From assembly GCA_021773435.1 (NCBI GenBank), contig JAJFKC010000038.1, positions 101,960 to 165,959 of the forward strand: a stretch of DNA of 64,000 nucleotides, given 5' to 3'. This DNA is from Porticoccaceae bacterium (GTDB lineage: Bacteria > Pseudomonadota > Gammaproteobacteria > Pseudomonadales > Porticoccaceae). How positions within the stretch are numbered: the stretch's first letter is position 1; each line of letters starts with the position of its first letter. The position numbers were made by a program, and so were the translations under genes. Of this stretch, positions 28,126 through 37,803 are shown piece after piece. The notes below the pieces were generated by a model. That model made no database searches, was not told where the DNA came from, and was given only the letters and a program-made list of their open reading frames with translations.

Positions 28126-29265
28126 TCAGAGATCAAACAGCTTTTTGGCGTTTCCACCCAATACCGCCTGTTGGCGATGGTCTGACAAATGATTGAGATT
28201 CTCCCTTACCTGGCCCGGCGCATCAATATGAGAATCAATATGGGGGAAATCTGAACCCCACAGAATGCGATCCTCACCGACCAGTTCCAGGGCTGCGCCG
28301 ATGGTGCGCTCTTCGGGTTCAGCAACAAACCAGAGGTTACGGCGAAAATAATCACTGGGCCTGTTCAGCGCTAACTTTAAATCAAACCCGGAAAAGTGCT
28401 GATATTTCTCATCAAGTCTGTCCATCGCGTAGGGTGCCCAGCCGCACCCGGCTTCAATAGCGACCACTTTTAATTTAGGAAACTTATCAAACAAACCGTC
28501 CATGACCATGGCCATGCAGGCTGGCATCACCTGGGAAGGAGCGCCCAGCGCAAAACTAAACGTTCGGTTAGCCGGGGTCTCATACCATTCGCCGACAAAG
28601 CCGGTAACAAAGCGTCGCGAGCGGACAATGACATGCATAAGCAATGGAATACCGGCTGCTTCGATACGCGCCCAAAGGGGATCGAAATAGTCACTGGCGA
28701 AGGCATGACCATCGACCCGCTCCGGCGGCAGGAATACGCCTTTAAAACCCTGTTTCAATCGCACATCGAGTTCTTTAACAGCGCCATCAATATCATGAAA
28801 GTTTAGATTCGCAGCGACCACCAGGCGATTTCTGTCGACAGCCTGAAAGTCGTAAAGCCAATTGTTATAGGCCCGACAGTAAGCGTTTGCCAGTTTATTA
28901 TCTTCCGAATCCCATAGTATGCCGATCGTTGGTAACACCAATCCAGCGTTCAACCCCCAGTCGTCAAACTGCGCGATGCGTTCAGCGCCGTCCATACTAC
29001 CGGGCGGCGCACCATCAAGATAAGTTAAGCCCGAATGTCGATTAAACGCCTCAGTACGATCGATATTGACTCCACCCAAAGCCGCCGTGCAATTGGGAAG
29101 AATGACTTCGCCATCAGCAAAAAGCTGTTCTATCCCATTGTCACCGACTTCGAATTTTATGGCGCGATCTTTAAATTCATTCTCGAGATAGTTTTCCCAG
29201 AGGTCGGGGGGTTCCAGAATGTGCGCGTCAGCATCAAAAATAAATGTATCGATTTCTGAATTCAC
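28126..29265 (-). CDS. Amidohydrolase-2 family metal-dependent hydrolase/decarboxylase
   Basis: 379 residues from a GTG at 29263-29265 with AGAGGA upstream. FDADAHILEPPDLW carries the first metal ligands, LLMHVIV a third histidine and WGSDFPHID the catalytic Asp. Members of this TIM-barrel family decarboxylate or hydrolyse ring-cleavage products (ACMSD/LigW types) among other reactions. It follows a terminator-like hairpin behind the D-aminoacylase-like gene. Paralogue of 31173 but clearly diverged. Confidence 0.87.
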   Translation of the reverse strand: MNSEIDTFIFDADAHILEPPDLWENYLENEFKDRAIKFEVGDNGIEQLFADGEVILPNCTAALGGVNIDRTEAFNRHSGLTYLDGAPPGSMDGAERIAQFDDWGLNAGLVLPTIGILWDSEDNKLANAYCRAYNNWLYDFQAVDRNRLVVAANLNFHDIDGAVKELDVRLKQGFKGVFLPPERVDGHAFASDYFDPLWARIEAAGIPLLMHVIVRSRRFVTGFVGEWYETPANRTFSFALGAPSQVMPACMAMVMDGLFDKFPKLKVVAIEAGCGWAPYAMDRLDEKYQHFSGFDLKLALNRPSDYFRRNLWFVAEPEERTIGAALELVGEDRILWGSDFPHIDSHIDAPGQVRENLNHLSDHRQQAVLGGNAKKLFDL

Positions 29266-29310
29266 TAGGTCGTTCCTCTAATCTATCATTTTCGCTCTTA
29301 ACGAGCAGCC

Positions 29311-29344
29311 AAAAAGAAACCCGCAACGCTACCAACGTCGCGGG
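29311..29344 (-). terminator. Intrinsic terminator after the D-aminoacylase-like gene
   Basis: On the reverse strand a 9-bp stem with one mismatch (CCCGCGACG / CGTTGCGGG) is followed by TTTCTTTTT. It lies just past the stop at 29378, so the downstream amidohydrolase at 28126 may need its own promoter or depend on readthrough. Confidence 0.75.
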
Positions 29345-29377
29345 CTCTCGCCCACTATTTTGTTAAATGGGGCGCCC

Positions 29378-31072
29378 TTAAGCAGCGGCACCATTTCTGA
29401 GCAGACGACCGGGTAGCTCATCATTCACAGGGTTGACCTGATCAACATTATTTTCTCTAAGCAGCACGCCGTTGACCACGACGGCCTCGATGCCTTGAGC
29501 CTGTGAAATCAGACGGTCTGCGCCGGCGGGAAAATCGTACACGCGCTCCAGCGCACCAGCGCCGACTGTATCAGCATCAAACACTACCACATCGGCCGCC
29601 AGGCCTTCACGCAAGCGACCGCGATCGGTAATGTCGCAGACATCAGCAACTCTAGACGTCAACAAATAAACGGCATACTCCAGATCGAGTGAACCGCGCT
29701 CGCGCACCCAATGGCCCAACATATAAGTGGCGAAGCAGGCATCACACAGTTGGCTGGCATGAGCGCCACCGTCTGACAGACCGACCACGACATTGGGGTC
29801 TTTCAGCAACACTTCCACTTCGTCCTCATCGTGATTAGCGATGGGCATACGGATGCGCATCTCCAGGTTATTTTCCAGCGACAGATCAAGCACTGCATCG
29901 ACCGGATCCTGACCACGCTCACTGGCCACTTCAGATAGCAGTCGTTCATTTAATGAAGGGTCGGAGGGGCAATCGGAAATAACCGTTTTCGGCCAACCGG
30001 CCAGACCCAGCGATTCGCCTTTTTTGATGGTTGCTTTAAAGCCATCGCGAAATTCTGAGGTCTGATAAATGGCTTTCTTACCAGCTATATCAGCCGCAGA
30101 GACCGGCTTAAACACCTTCATGCTTTCAAAGATAAAAGGCGCTTTAAAATTCATTTCAAAATTCAGGGCCCGCGGACTAACCTGGGGAAACACCTTGGCG
30201 CCGGTGGCGACTATTTCGGCCGATTTTTTTAGTTGTTCTCGATGATCCCCATCGCCGAGAGAAATACCCTGTAACAGAGCAGTCCAGGTGACATTACAAT
30301 CCGCCACCCTGGCCATTTCAGCAAACTGTTCAAGCAGCACATCACCACCTAAAGTCGACTGGATAATGCCGGTCTTTTCTTCACCAATCACCTTGGCAAT
30401 TTCCAGAATCTCGGTTTTATACTCGGCCAGACGACTGGGCACGGGCTTGCCGCCTGCGCCTATATGGGTAGGAGCCTTGGAAGAGGCAAAGCCCATGGCT
30501 CCAGCACGCAAACCTTCGCGAACGATCTCGCGCATTTGCTCGACCTCATCGGGAGTGGCCACGCGTTCTGTCGAATCTTCACCCATCACATACAGCCGTA
30601 TGGGGGTATGGCCCATCAAGACACCGACGTTAATGCCCATACCACCTTGTTCGATGGCATCCATATATTCGGGGAATGATTCAAATGGCCACTCTTCGCC
30701 CAAACCCGCATGCAGGGCAGAGGCATCCATACCCTCAACATTTTCCAGGGTGCGAATAATAGTATCGCGATCCGTGGGTCGTACAGGGGCAACGCCAAAA
30801 CCACAGTTACCCAACACCACGGTGGTAACACCGTGCCAGGGCGATATGGTCATCATTTTGTCCCAGACAATCTGGGCATCGTAATGGGTGTGGCAGTCGA
30901 CAAAACCAGGGCTGACAATTTTACCCGTGGCATCGATTGTCTTCGTCGCATCGCCAGGTGCGTCGCCTAACGCAACAATTTTGCCATCCTTAATACCAAC
31001 ATCACCCGTATAGCGGGGCGTATTTTCACCGTCGATAATCGTACCGCCAGTAATTTTTACATCGTAATTCAT
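29378..31072 (-). CDS. Amidohydrolase, N-acyl-D-amino-acid deacylase-like
   Basis: 564 residues. After an urease-like beta segment (ITGGTIIDG, TGDVGIKDGKIVALG) comes the HxH metal motif PGFVDCHTHYDAQ and GNCGFGVAP with the Cys that replaces the carboxylysine ligand in D-aminoacylases. LSDGGAHASQLCD near residue 440 carries another His. This is the D-aminoacylase/dihydroorotase superfamily. GGAGG precedes the ATG. Many environmental members are found next to amidohydrolase-2 genes, as here, with no proven substrate. Confidence 0.88.
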   Translation of the reverse strand: MNYDVKITGGTIIDGENTPRYTGDVGIKDGKIVALGDAPGDATKTIDATGKIVSPGFVDCHTHYDAQIVWDKMMTISPWHGVTTVVLGNCGFGVAPVRPTDRDTIIRTLENVEGMDASALHAGLGEEWPFESFPEYMDAIEQGGMGINVGVLMGHTPIRLYVMGEDSTERVATPDEVEQMREIVREGLRAGAMGFASSKAPTHIGAGGKPVPSRLAEYKTEILEIAKVIGEEKTGIIQSTLGGDVLLEQFAEMARVADCNVTWTALLQGISLGDGDHREQLKKSAEIVATGAKVFPQVSPRALNFEMNFKAPFIFESMKVFKPVSAADIAGKKAIYQTSEFRDGFKATIKKGESLGLAGWPKTVISDCPSDPSLNERLLSEVASERGQDPVDAVLDLSLENNLEMRIRMPIANHDEDEVEVLLKDPNVVVGLSDGGAHASQLCDACFATYMLGHWVRERGSLDLEYAVYLLTSRVADVCDITDRGRLREGLAADVVVFDADTVGAGALERVYDFPAGADRLISQAQGIEAVVVNGVLLRENNVDQVNPVNDELPGRLLRNGAAA

Positions 31073-31172
31073 GGGGAACCTCCGGTATTTTTTAACTTCT
31101 GTATTTGTTGAAAATTGGACCAGAACATATTGATTTAAAAAGCCCGGACAGTGGATGCGTAGGGGCTTTAGT

Positions 31173-32315
31173 TCATGCAGGGATGTTATCTATTGGTAGG
31201 CCATAACATTCAATAATGTTGTCCCTCATAATCCAGCGCCGCTGTTCCGCTGTAAGGTCAGAGGCATGCTCCTCTAGCATTTCCTGTGACCAGGGCCAGG
31301 TCGCATCACTGTGGGGAAAGTCGTTGGCCCAAACCAGGCGCCTGCAATTCATCAGGTTAGCTACCTTAAAGGCAACCCAATCATCCTGAAAAGTCAGCCA
31401 GACATGATCATGGATGTATTCACTGGGCATTCTGTCAAGGTTTTTACCACCGCCTAACCACAGACCATGACGTTCGTAGGCGTGATCCATGCGATAAGAG
31501 TAATGTGGCAACCAGCCAGCGTCGGCCTCGGCCGCAATAAATTTGAGCTTGGGATGACGCTGAAAAACACCGCCCAGAACAAAGACACCCATAACGTCCT
31601 GGACGCTACGGATAATACCCAAAAAGCCGTTGATTCGATTTCCGCGAACCTGACCCAAGAGGCCGCCGCCACTGCGGGAAGTCAGAATATGGAATGACAG
31701 GGGCATATTGAGCTCGACCGCGCACTCCCACAATGGATCGTACATCGGATGGTCATAATCTTCGTGCTGGGGATCGCCGGGCATCATCATGCCGACGAAG
31801 CCTTTTTTCTTGGAATCTTCAAAATCCTTGATCATCTGTTCAACAGAATCACCGGAAGTTTGGCCCAAACCGAATAGGCGGCCATTGGGCGCATCGTTTA
31901 TATAGTTAGCCAACCACTCGTTATAAGCGTGCATACAAGCCGTTTTATAGGCGTAATCATCGTGATTACACAGCACCATACCTACCGAAGGATAGAGAAT
32001 CTCAGATACCACCCCGTCGCGATCCTGATCAGCAACACGGAGCTTGGCGTTATGGCCACTTTCGTGCAGTTGATCAAAAGTGCAGGCCTCGGCTCTGGCC
32101 GCCAATTCTTCGCCAGAAAAGCCAGCCGCTGCCACCAAACCCAGCGGGATGGTGGATTCCATACCCGGAATCACATAAACATCGTTACCTTTGTTATCAC
32201 GCTCCACCGTCGGTGCACGATCACGAAATTTGGGATCAATATATTTTGTATAACAATCCGGTGGCTCAACAATATGTGAATCTGCGGAAATTAGCCCAAA
32301 ACCTAAGCTGCTCAT
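31173..32315 (-). CDS. Amidohydrolase-2 family protein
   Basis: 380 residues with ISADSHIVEPPD (metal ligands), SFHILTS, and ANDFPHSDATWPWS (catalytic Asp and His). This FPHSDxTWPxS form is common in a subgroup of proteobacterial and actinobacterial amidohydrolases near steroid, terpenoid or xenobiotic catabolic genes. GGAG lies upstream of the ATG. It is the first gene of the reverse-strand run and about 100 bases upstream of the D-aminoacylase-like gene. Confidence 0.88.
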   Translation of the reverse strand: MSSLGFGLISADSHIVEPPDCYTKYIDPKFRDRAPTVERDNKGNDVYVIPGMESTIPLGLVAAAGFSGEELAARAEACTFDQLHESGHNAKLRVADQDRDGVVSEILYPSVGMVLCNHDDYAYKTACMHAYNEWLANYINDAPNGRLFGLGQTSGDSVEQMIKDFEDSKKKGFVGMMMPGDPQHEDYDHPMYDPLWECAVELNMPLSFHILTSRSGGGLLGQVRGNRINGFLGIIRSVQDVMGVFVLGGVFQRHPKLKFIAAEADAGWLPHYSYRMDHAYERHGLWLGGGKNLDRMPSEYIHDHVWLTFQDDWVAFKVANLMNCRRLVWANDFPHSDATWPWSQEMLEEHASDLTAEQRRWIMRDNIIECYGLPIDNIPA

Positions 32316-32873
32316 TATCGATTTACTCCGTTAATTAATTGATTAATTGATTAATTGATAGGGGGTTTTATTGGTACATAATTTGTTTGCGTTGAATTAC
32401 ATTTGCACGAGATTGCACACATTGAGATACGCATCTGAAACAGTTTTAGTGCAGAGCGTCTTGTTCTCTCAGAGTCTCGATCAAAGCATTATTCTTGACA
32501 TATATTCCTGACATATTTAACTGCGAACCCTATTTTTACAAAGTACAAAGATTGTTGCCAAAATGTACTTATATAAATGTACTTATATAAATACCGCAGC
32601 AAATTATCGCTCAGTGAATTCTGATTACCGCCTGTCAATCCGAAAACATTAAGCCCCGACAAAATCTGAAATACAACCGCCGTTTTGGAATAAAACGAGG
32701 CCGTTCGACCGGCAATAAGCGCAATGCACTCAGTCAAGCTAGAATAACGACGCTTAACCTATATTCTCTTTTACACTGAGACCAGCCTCGCCAGCGGCGG
32801 GGAACGGTTTATTCGTCTAGCGCTTTATGGTAGCTTGTGGTCAAACTATTTTGGTGAAAAATCGGAGGGTCGA
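32316..32873. other. 558-base gene-free region upstream of the paralogue array
   Basis: Divergent promoters for the amidohydrolase and the first array gene should lie here. It is AT-rich and holds three copies of ATTGATTA at 32336-32359 and two 14-base copies of ATGTACTTATATAA at 32563-32590. The only open frame (reverse, 32489-32737, TTG start, no ribosome site) looks spurious. Confidence 0.6.
32563..32590. repeat. Two 14-bp tandem repeats in AT-rich DNA
   Basis: ATGTACTTATATAA occurs twice head to tail. It lies about 290 bases upstream of the first gene of the four-paralogue array and could be part of a regulatory region. Confidence 0.8.
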
Positions 32874-33959
32874 ATGACTTTCACAAACAGACTACTACCA
32901 ATAGTCGGCCTGATGGCCGCACTCGTTGCCTCAGTTTCAGTATTTGCTGGCTCAGACCAGGCTCAGGCCACCAGCTATAAACCGGCACGCAATGCTCAGG
33001 GACATCCCAATATTCAGGGAAACTGGGATTTTCGCACTCTGACGCCGTTGGAGCGCCCGGCAGCGATGGCTGATAAGGCGGTTTTCTCCTCACCAGAGGA
33101 AGAAGAAGCCTACCGCAAAAGAGCCATTGCACTCAATGATGTTGACGTGCAGAGAGATTCGATGGGCGATCTGGATGTCGAGGGCGCTTATAACGCCTGG
33201 TGGATGGATTATGGTACCGAACTGAATGAGGACAAGAGAACCTCGCTTATCGTTAATCCCACCAATGGTCGCTTGCCTGAGCTCACCTCCCAGGCCAAAG
33301 CCGGACTAAAGAAAGCCCGTTTGCGCAAACACCCAGTGCGGGACATCCTGTCTCTTGAAATGGATAATTTGACGTTCCGCCCCGAGGGACCAGAGTCACT
33401 AGGACTCTCGGAGCGCTGCATGGTGAGCTTTAGCGGCGGACCACCTTTGGTACCAAGCGCCTACAACAACAATCTCAGGATCGTTCAGACAGCTCAACAT
33501 GTGGTGATTTTTACCGAGATGATTCACAACGCGCGGATTGTGCCGATCAATAACAGTCCGCGTTTACCCGCGGAGATTGAAAGATGGACCGGAGATTCAC
33601 GGGGCCACTGGGACGGCGACACACTGGTCGTTGAAACCACCAATTTCACCGACAAAACACCGACTTTCCAGCTGCCGTTAAATCTTAATAATCTCGACAG
33701 GAATGGTGTAGTGGGATCGGGTAAAAACATGACGCTGGTCGAAAAATTCACGCCCATCAGTGAATCCAGATTAGTGTATGAATACACTGTTAACGACCCC
33801 AACACTTTTACTAAACCCTTCACTGTCGCCATCCCCATGCGGGCCACCGAAGATCAGATATTTGAATATGCCTGCCACGAGGGCAACCACGCAATGCCGG
33901 GCATGCTCAAAGGTGCCCGACAAATGGAAAAAGAATCCGCAACGGCTGCTTTAAAGTAA
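32874..33959 (+). CDS. Exported protein of unnamed family, array copy 1
   Basis: 361 residues from the ATG at 32874, with GGAGGG four bases upstream; the longer frame from 32835 is rejected. A Sec signal peptide ends near ASVSVFAG, and there is no lipobox. The mature protein starts RNAQGHPNIQGNWDFRTLTP, then has NEDKRTSLIVNPTNGRLPEL, GLSERCM, SAYNNNLRIVQT, RGHWDGDTLVVETTNFTDKTP (part), and YACHEGNHAM near the C-terminus. The two cysteines in SERC and YACH recur in all copies and may form a disulfide. I do not know a function. Four copies stand in a row here. Confidence 0.85.
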   Translation: MTFTNRLLPIVGLMAALVASVSVFAGSDQAQATSYKPARNAQGHPNIQGNWDFRTLTPLERPAAMADKAVFSSPEEEEAYRKRAIALNDVDVQRDSMGDLDVEGAYNAWWMDYGTELNEDKRTSLIVNPTNGRLPELTSQAKAGLKKARLRKHPVRDILSLEMDNLTFRPEGPESLGLSERCMVSFSGGPPLVPSAYNNNLRIVQTAQHVVIFTEMIHNARIVPINNSPRLPAEIERWTGDSRGHWDGDTLVVETTNFTDKTPTFQLPLNLNNLDRNGVVGSGKNMTLVEKFTPISESRLVYEYTVNDPNTFTKPFTVAIPMRATEDQIFEYACHEGNHAMPGMLKGARQMEKESATAALK

Positions 33960-33991
33960 ACTGAACTTAAATATTCAAGCACCAGACACCA

Positions 33992-34015
33992 CCCTACCCA
34001 CAATTGTGGGCAGGG
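33992..34015 (+). terminator. Hairpin between array copies 1 and 2
   Basis: The 9-bp stem (33992-34000 with 34007-34015, one mismatch) contains a perfect 14-base palindrome at 33997-34010. The T-tract after it is weak (TTATCCTTCT), so it may attenuate rather than fully stop transcription. Confidence 0.55.
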
Positions 34016-34044
34016 TTATCCTTCTAATTTCCACGGAACACACT

Positions 34045-35121
34045 ATGACTCGGATCAACAAGCTTATTACGATCACTGGTATTTTGGCTGCTCTGACCTT
34101 GCCCCTGTCAGCGGCTTACGGATCGGAGCAAAGCAACAGCGCTAATTATAAACCGACCCGTAATGCTCAGGGCCACCCCAACCTCCAGGGCACCTGGGAT
34201 TTTCGTACGCTCACTCCTCTGGAGCGCCCCGAGGCCCTTGGTGACAAGGCCGTATTTAGCGCTGACGAGCAGCTGGCTTTTCGGGATAAAGTGATTGAAG
34301 CCTCGGATGTTGATAAGGCTCGCGAAAACGCCAAAGCTGAGGAAGACGTTGAAGGCGCTTACAATAATTTCTGGTTTGATTACGGCACCACCATGAACGA
34401 GGATCGACGGACTTCGCTCATCGTCGATCCGCCTAATGGTCGCCTGCCTGCGCTAACTGCAAAGGCCCGGGAACAGATGAAAAGCGCACATTTACGCGTT
34501 GCGCCTGTGAGGGACATCATTTCAATCGGCCTCAAAGGCTTTCGTCCGGTTGGACCAGAGGCATTAGGGCTGTCTGAACGTTGCATGTTGAGCTTCAATG
34601 CCGGCCCGCCGCTCATCCCCAGCGCCTATAACAACAATCTACGCATTGTCCAGACACCCAGGTATGTCGTGTTGTTCACCGAGATGATTCACGATGCGCG
34701 CATTGTGCCCATTGACGGAAGTTCGCATCTCCCAGAGGATATACAAAAGTGGACGGGAGATTCGCGAGGTCATTGGGACGGCGATACGTTGGTGGTGGAA
34801 ACCGCTAACTTCACTGATAAAACCCCGACTTTCCAGCTGCCTATCAATCTTAACGACCAAAGCAAGAATGGCGTTGTCGGCTCTGGCAAAAACATGAAAC
34901 TCACAGAGCGGTTTATACCGGTGAGTGAATCCCGCTTAATTTACGAATACACGATTGACGACCCCAACACCTTTGCCAGCGCATTTACAGTTGCTATCCC
35001 TCTGCGCGCCACCGAAGATCAAATTTTTGAATATGCCTGCCACGAAGGTAATCACGCCATGACCGGGATGCTGAGAGGCGCGCGAACCGAGGAGCGGGAA
35101 GAAGCCGCTGCCGCGCTGTAG
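34045..35121 (+). CDS. Exported protein of unnamed family, array copy 2
   Basis: 358 residues from the ATG at 34045; a frame beginning at 34006 would start inside the hairpin. The signal peptide ends near LSAAYGSE and has no lipobox. It keeps every conserved block of copy 1: RNAQGHPNLQGTWDFRTLTP, NEDRRTSLIVDPPNGRLP, GLSERCM, SAYNNNLRIVQT, SRGHWDGDTLVVE, and YACHEGNHAMTGMLRGAR. With copy 1 it forms the soluble periplasmic pair of the array. Function unknown. Confidence 0.85.
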   Translation: MTRINKLITITGILAALTLPLSAAYGSEQSNSANYKPTRNAQGHPNLQGTWDFRTLTPLERPEALGDKAVFSADEQLAFRDKVIEASDVDKARENAKAEEDVEGAYNNFWFDYGTTMNEDRRTSLIVDPPNGRLPALTAKAREQMKSAHLRVAPVRDIISIGLKGFRPVGPEALGLSERCMLSFNAGPPLIPSAYNNNLRIVQTPRYVVLFTEMIHDARIVPIDGSSHLPEDIQKWTGDSRGHWDGDTLVVETANFTDKTPTFQLPINLNDQSKNGVVGSGKNMKLTERFIPVSESRLIYEYTIDDPNTFASAFTVAIPLRATEDQIFEYACHEGNHAMTGMLRGARTEEREEAAAAL

Positions 35122-35219
35122 TGATCTGAAAACAGTAGGCCGTGAAACCGATGCGCGATTGGTAAAATAGTTAATTCTCAAAGTTATCCTTTTAATAGAA
35201 AGAAATAACGGAGCACGAC

Positions 35220-36341
35220 ATGACTGAGCACATCAAATTATTCAAAGTGGCAGGCATCATTGCCGTGTTGGCGGTTTCAATCTCAGCATGTTCTGAGTCT
35301 GAGCAAAGCAGCAGCGGGTCAGATCAGACCAACGCCACATCAGATCAGGCCAAAGGTTCAGGGTATGAGCCTACTCGTAATGCCCAGGGTCATCCCAATA
35401 TGCAGGGCATCTGGGATTTCCGCACACTCACTCCCCTCGAACGTCCCAGAGAATTAGGTGACCAGGCCGTTTTCTCGGAAGACGAGGAAGAAGCTTTTCG
35501 TCAAAAAACGATAATCGCCAATGATGTTGATCTTAACCGAGACGCTATGGGCGATTTTGACGTAGAGGGCGCCTATAACAGTTTCTGGATGGATTTTGGC
35601 ACCTCGATGAACGAAGATCGACGCACTTCTCTGATTGTTGATCCTCCCAATGGCCGTTTACCCGAACTCACCGCAGAAGCACTGGCGGGCATTAAACAGA
35701 ATATGCTGCGCAAGCCGCCTGTACGGGACTATTTTTCTCTCGGCATCGACACCAAAGCATTTCGACCTGCGGGGCCTGAGACGCTTGGCCTATCCGAACG
35801 CTGCCTGGTCGGATTCAACGCTGGCCCACCTCTGGTACCGAGCGCATACAACAACAACCTCCGCATCGTCCAGACACCTGCCCATGTGGTGCTGTTCACC
35901 GAGATGATACATAACGCGCGAATTGTGCCCGTAGATGGCCGCCAACACCTCCCTGAAGACGTCGGCGAATGGTTTGGCGATTCCCGCGGGCACTGGGATG
36001 GCGATACGCTCGTCGTCGAAAGCAGGAACTTCACCGATAAAACACCAACCTATCAGTTACCTATTGATCTTAACGACATCGACAGGAACGGCGCAGTGGG
36101 AACGGCTGATAACATGAGCCTGACTGAGCGGTTCACCCGGGTCAGCGAATCGACCCTGGTTTATGAGTACACGCTTAATGACCCAACGACCTTTACTAAG
36201 CCCTTCACAGTCGCCATTCCGATGCGGGCCACCGAAGATCAGATCTATGAATATGCCTGCCACGAGGGCAACCATGCCATGACCGGCATGCTCAGAGGCG
36301 CACGCACCCTTGAGAAAGAGGAAGCCAGCGCGGCATTATAA
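35220..36341 (+). CDS. Lipoprotein of unnamed family, array copy 3
   Basis: 373 residues. The N-terminus is a lipoprotein signal ending in the lipobox VSISAC (Cys near 24), followed by a Ser/Gln-rich linker, then the same conserved core as copies 1 and 2 (NAQGHPNMQGIWDFRTLTP, GLSERCLVGFNAGPPL, SRGHWDGDTLVVE, YACHEGNHAMTGM). So copies 3 and 4 should be attached to a membrane while 1 and 2 are free. GGAG precedes the ATG. The linker repeats the word SDQ(T/A), as in copy 4. Confidence 0.85.
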   Translation: MTEHIKLFKVAGIIAVLAVSISACSESEQSSSGSDQTNATSDQAKGSGYEPTRNAQGHPNMQGIWDFRTLTPLERPRELGDQAVFSEDEEEAFRQKTIIANDVDLNRDAMGDFDVEGAYNSFWMDFGTSMNEDRRTSLIVDPPNGRLPELTAEALAGIKQNMLRKPPVRDYFSLGIDTKAFRPAGPETLGLSERCLVGFNAGPPLVPSAYNNNLRIVQTPAHVVLFTEMIHNARIVPVDGRQHLPEDVGEWFGDSRGHWDGDTLVVESRNFTDKTPTYQLPIDLNDIDRNGAVGTADNMSLTERFTRVSESTLVYEYTLNDPTTFTKPFTVAIPMRATEDQIYEYACHEGNHAMTGMLRGARTLEKEEASAAL

Positions 36342-36475
36342 AAAAAACCAGCAAATTATTACGACTGATTGTGGTAGCGTAGCTGCCGGTATAGCTGTGC
36401 CGGTGTGTAACCCCAACCCATATACTAGCCCTGCGATAAAACCAATCAGACCAAAAGCAAGAGACGGAGAGAAAT

Positions 36476-37597
36476 ATGACTCAGGACCCTAAATTAATCG
36501 CGATGGCAAGTATCATCGCCGTGTTGGCTGTTGCTATCTCAGCATGTTCTGAGTCTGAGCAAGCCAGTACTAGAGGAGATCAAGCCAACGCAACATCGGG
36601 GCAAGCCAAAGGTTCGGGGTACGAGCCAGTGCGCAATGCCCAGGGCCACCCAGATCTTCAGGGCACCTGGGATTTTCGTACCCTCACCCCACTTGAGCGC
36701 CCCAGAGCCCTGGCGGATCAATCCGAATTTTCTGCAGAGGAGGCCGAAACATTTCGCCAAACGGCGATTGCTATCAATGATACTGATAACAAAAAGGATC
36801 TAAACCTTCCAGCAGCAGCCGATGTTGAAGTCCCCTACAACAGCTTTTGGCTGGATTACGGCACGGCGATGAATGAGGACAAAAGGACGTCGTTGATTGT
36901 TGATCCGTCTAATGGTCGTCTACCGAAACTCACCGCAGAGGCTACGGCGGGGATGAAACAGGCTTTGTTGCGGAATCCACCGGTGCGCGAATTTGTTTCT
37001 ATCGGTCTCACCACCTTTAGACCTGCAGGACCCGAAAAACTGGGTCTCTCCGAACGCTGCATGGTTGGCTTCAATGCCGGGCCACCGTTAATACCCAGCG
37101 CTTACAACAATAACCTTCGAATAGTTCAGGCACCTAACCATGTGCTGCTATTTACCGAGATGATTCACGACGCGCGCGTGGTCATCATGGATGGTCGCCA
37201 GGAGTTGTCAGACGACATTGTAAAGTGGTCAGGGGAATCTCGGGGTCACTGGGACGGCGACACACTAGTTGTTGAGACCACTAATTTCACGGATAAGACA
37301 CCTACGTTCCAGCTGCCGCTCGATCTTACTGACCCTTCGAAGAATGGCACCGTAGGATCGGGTAAGAATTTGCATCTCACCGAACGCTTTACTCGAACCA
37401 GTGAGTCTCAACTGATTTATGAATACACAGTTAGTGACCCGGCTACATTTACTAAATCATTTACCGTCGCCATCCCCATGCGGGCCACCGAAGACCAAAT
37501 CTTTGAATATGCCTGTCATGAGGGTAACCACGCCATGATAGGCATGTTGCGGGGTGCTCGTACGCTGGAAAAAGAAGAGGCCAGGGCCGCTCTTTAG
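36476..37597 (+). CDS. Lipoprotein of unnamed family, array copy 4
   Basis: 373 residues with lipobox VAISAC and a linker nearly matching copy 3, so these two are the closest pair and copy 4 probably arose last from copy 3 or the reverse. The conserved core is intact (NAQGHPDLQGTWDFRTLTP, GLSERCMVGFNAGPPL, SRGHWDGDTLVVE, YACHEGNHAMIGMLRGAR). GGAGAG precedes the ATG. A strong terminator at 37639 ends the array. Confidence 0.85.
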   Translation: MTQDPKLIAMASIIAVLAVAISACSESEQASTRGDQANATSGQAKGSGYEPVRNAQGHPDLQGTWDFRTLTPLERPRALADQSEFSAEEAETFRQTAIAINDTDNKKDLNLPAAADVEVPYNSFWLDYGTAMNEDKRTSLIVDPSNGRLPKLTAEATAGMKQALLRNPPVREFVSIGLTTFRPAGPEKLGLSERCMVGFNAGPPLIPSAYNNNLRIVQAPNHVLLFTEMIHDARVVIMDGRQELSDDIVKWSGESRGHWDGDTLVVETTNFTDKTPTFQLPLDLTDPSKNGTVGSGKNLHLTERFTRTSESQLIYEYTVSDPATFTKSFTVAIPMRATEDQIFEYACHEGNHAMIGMLRGARTLEKEEARAAL

Positions 37598-37638
37598 CTA
37601 GGTAGATAGCAACGAATAATTTAACAACGCCTTACGCA

Positions 37639-37687
37639 AAACCCCTGCGCCCCGCATCAGGAAGTCTGACACGGGGCGCAGGGGTTT
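37639..37687 (+). terminator. Strong intrinsic terminator ending the four-gene array
   Basis: A perfect 16-bp stem (AAACCCCTGCGCCCCG at 37639-37654 with its complement at 37672-37687) closes a 17-base loop. T residues follow on both strands, so it may also stop the convergent small gene at 37804. Confidence 0.92.
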
Positions 37688-37803
37688 AAATTTCTAGCTC
37701 ACTCGGTATTGCTTAACTGGACTTTCTTGCGGAGGCATCGCTGCAGCTGAATTGCATTTTTCTGGTAGCTCTAATTCTAACGGCTCTAATTCTGCTATTT
37801 CTT

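Noticed and set aside
32495..32519. Possible promoter with TTGACA at 32495
   Set aside because: The nearest -10-like word is 13 bases away, outside normal spacing, and it is 350 bases from the gene start.
32489..32737. 82-codon reverse frame in the gap before the array
   Set aside because: TTG start without ribosome site, no signal peptide or known motif, and AT-rich repetitive DNA.
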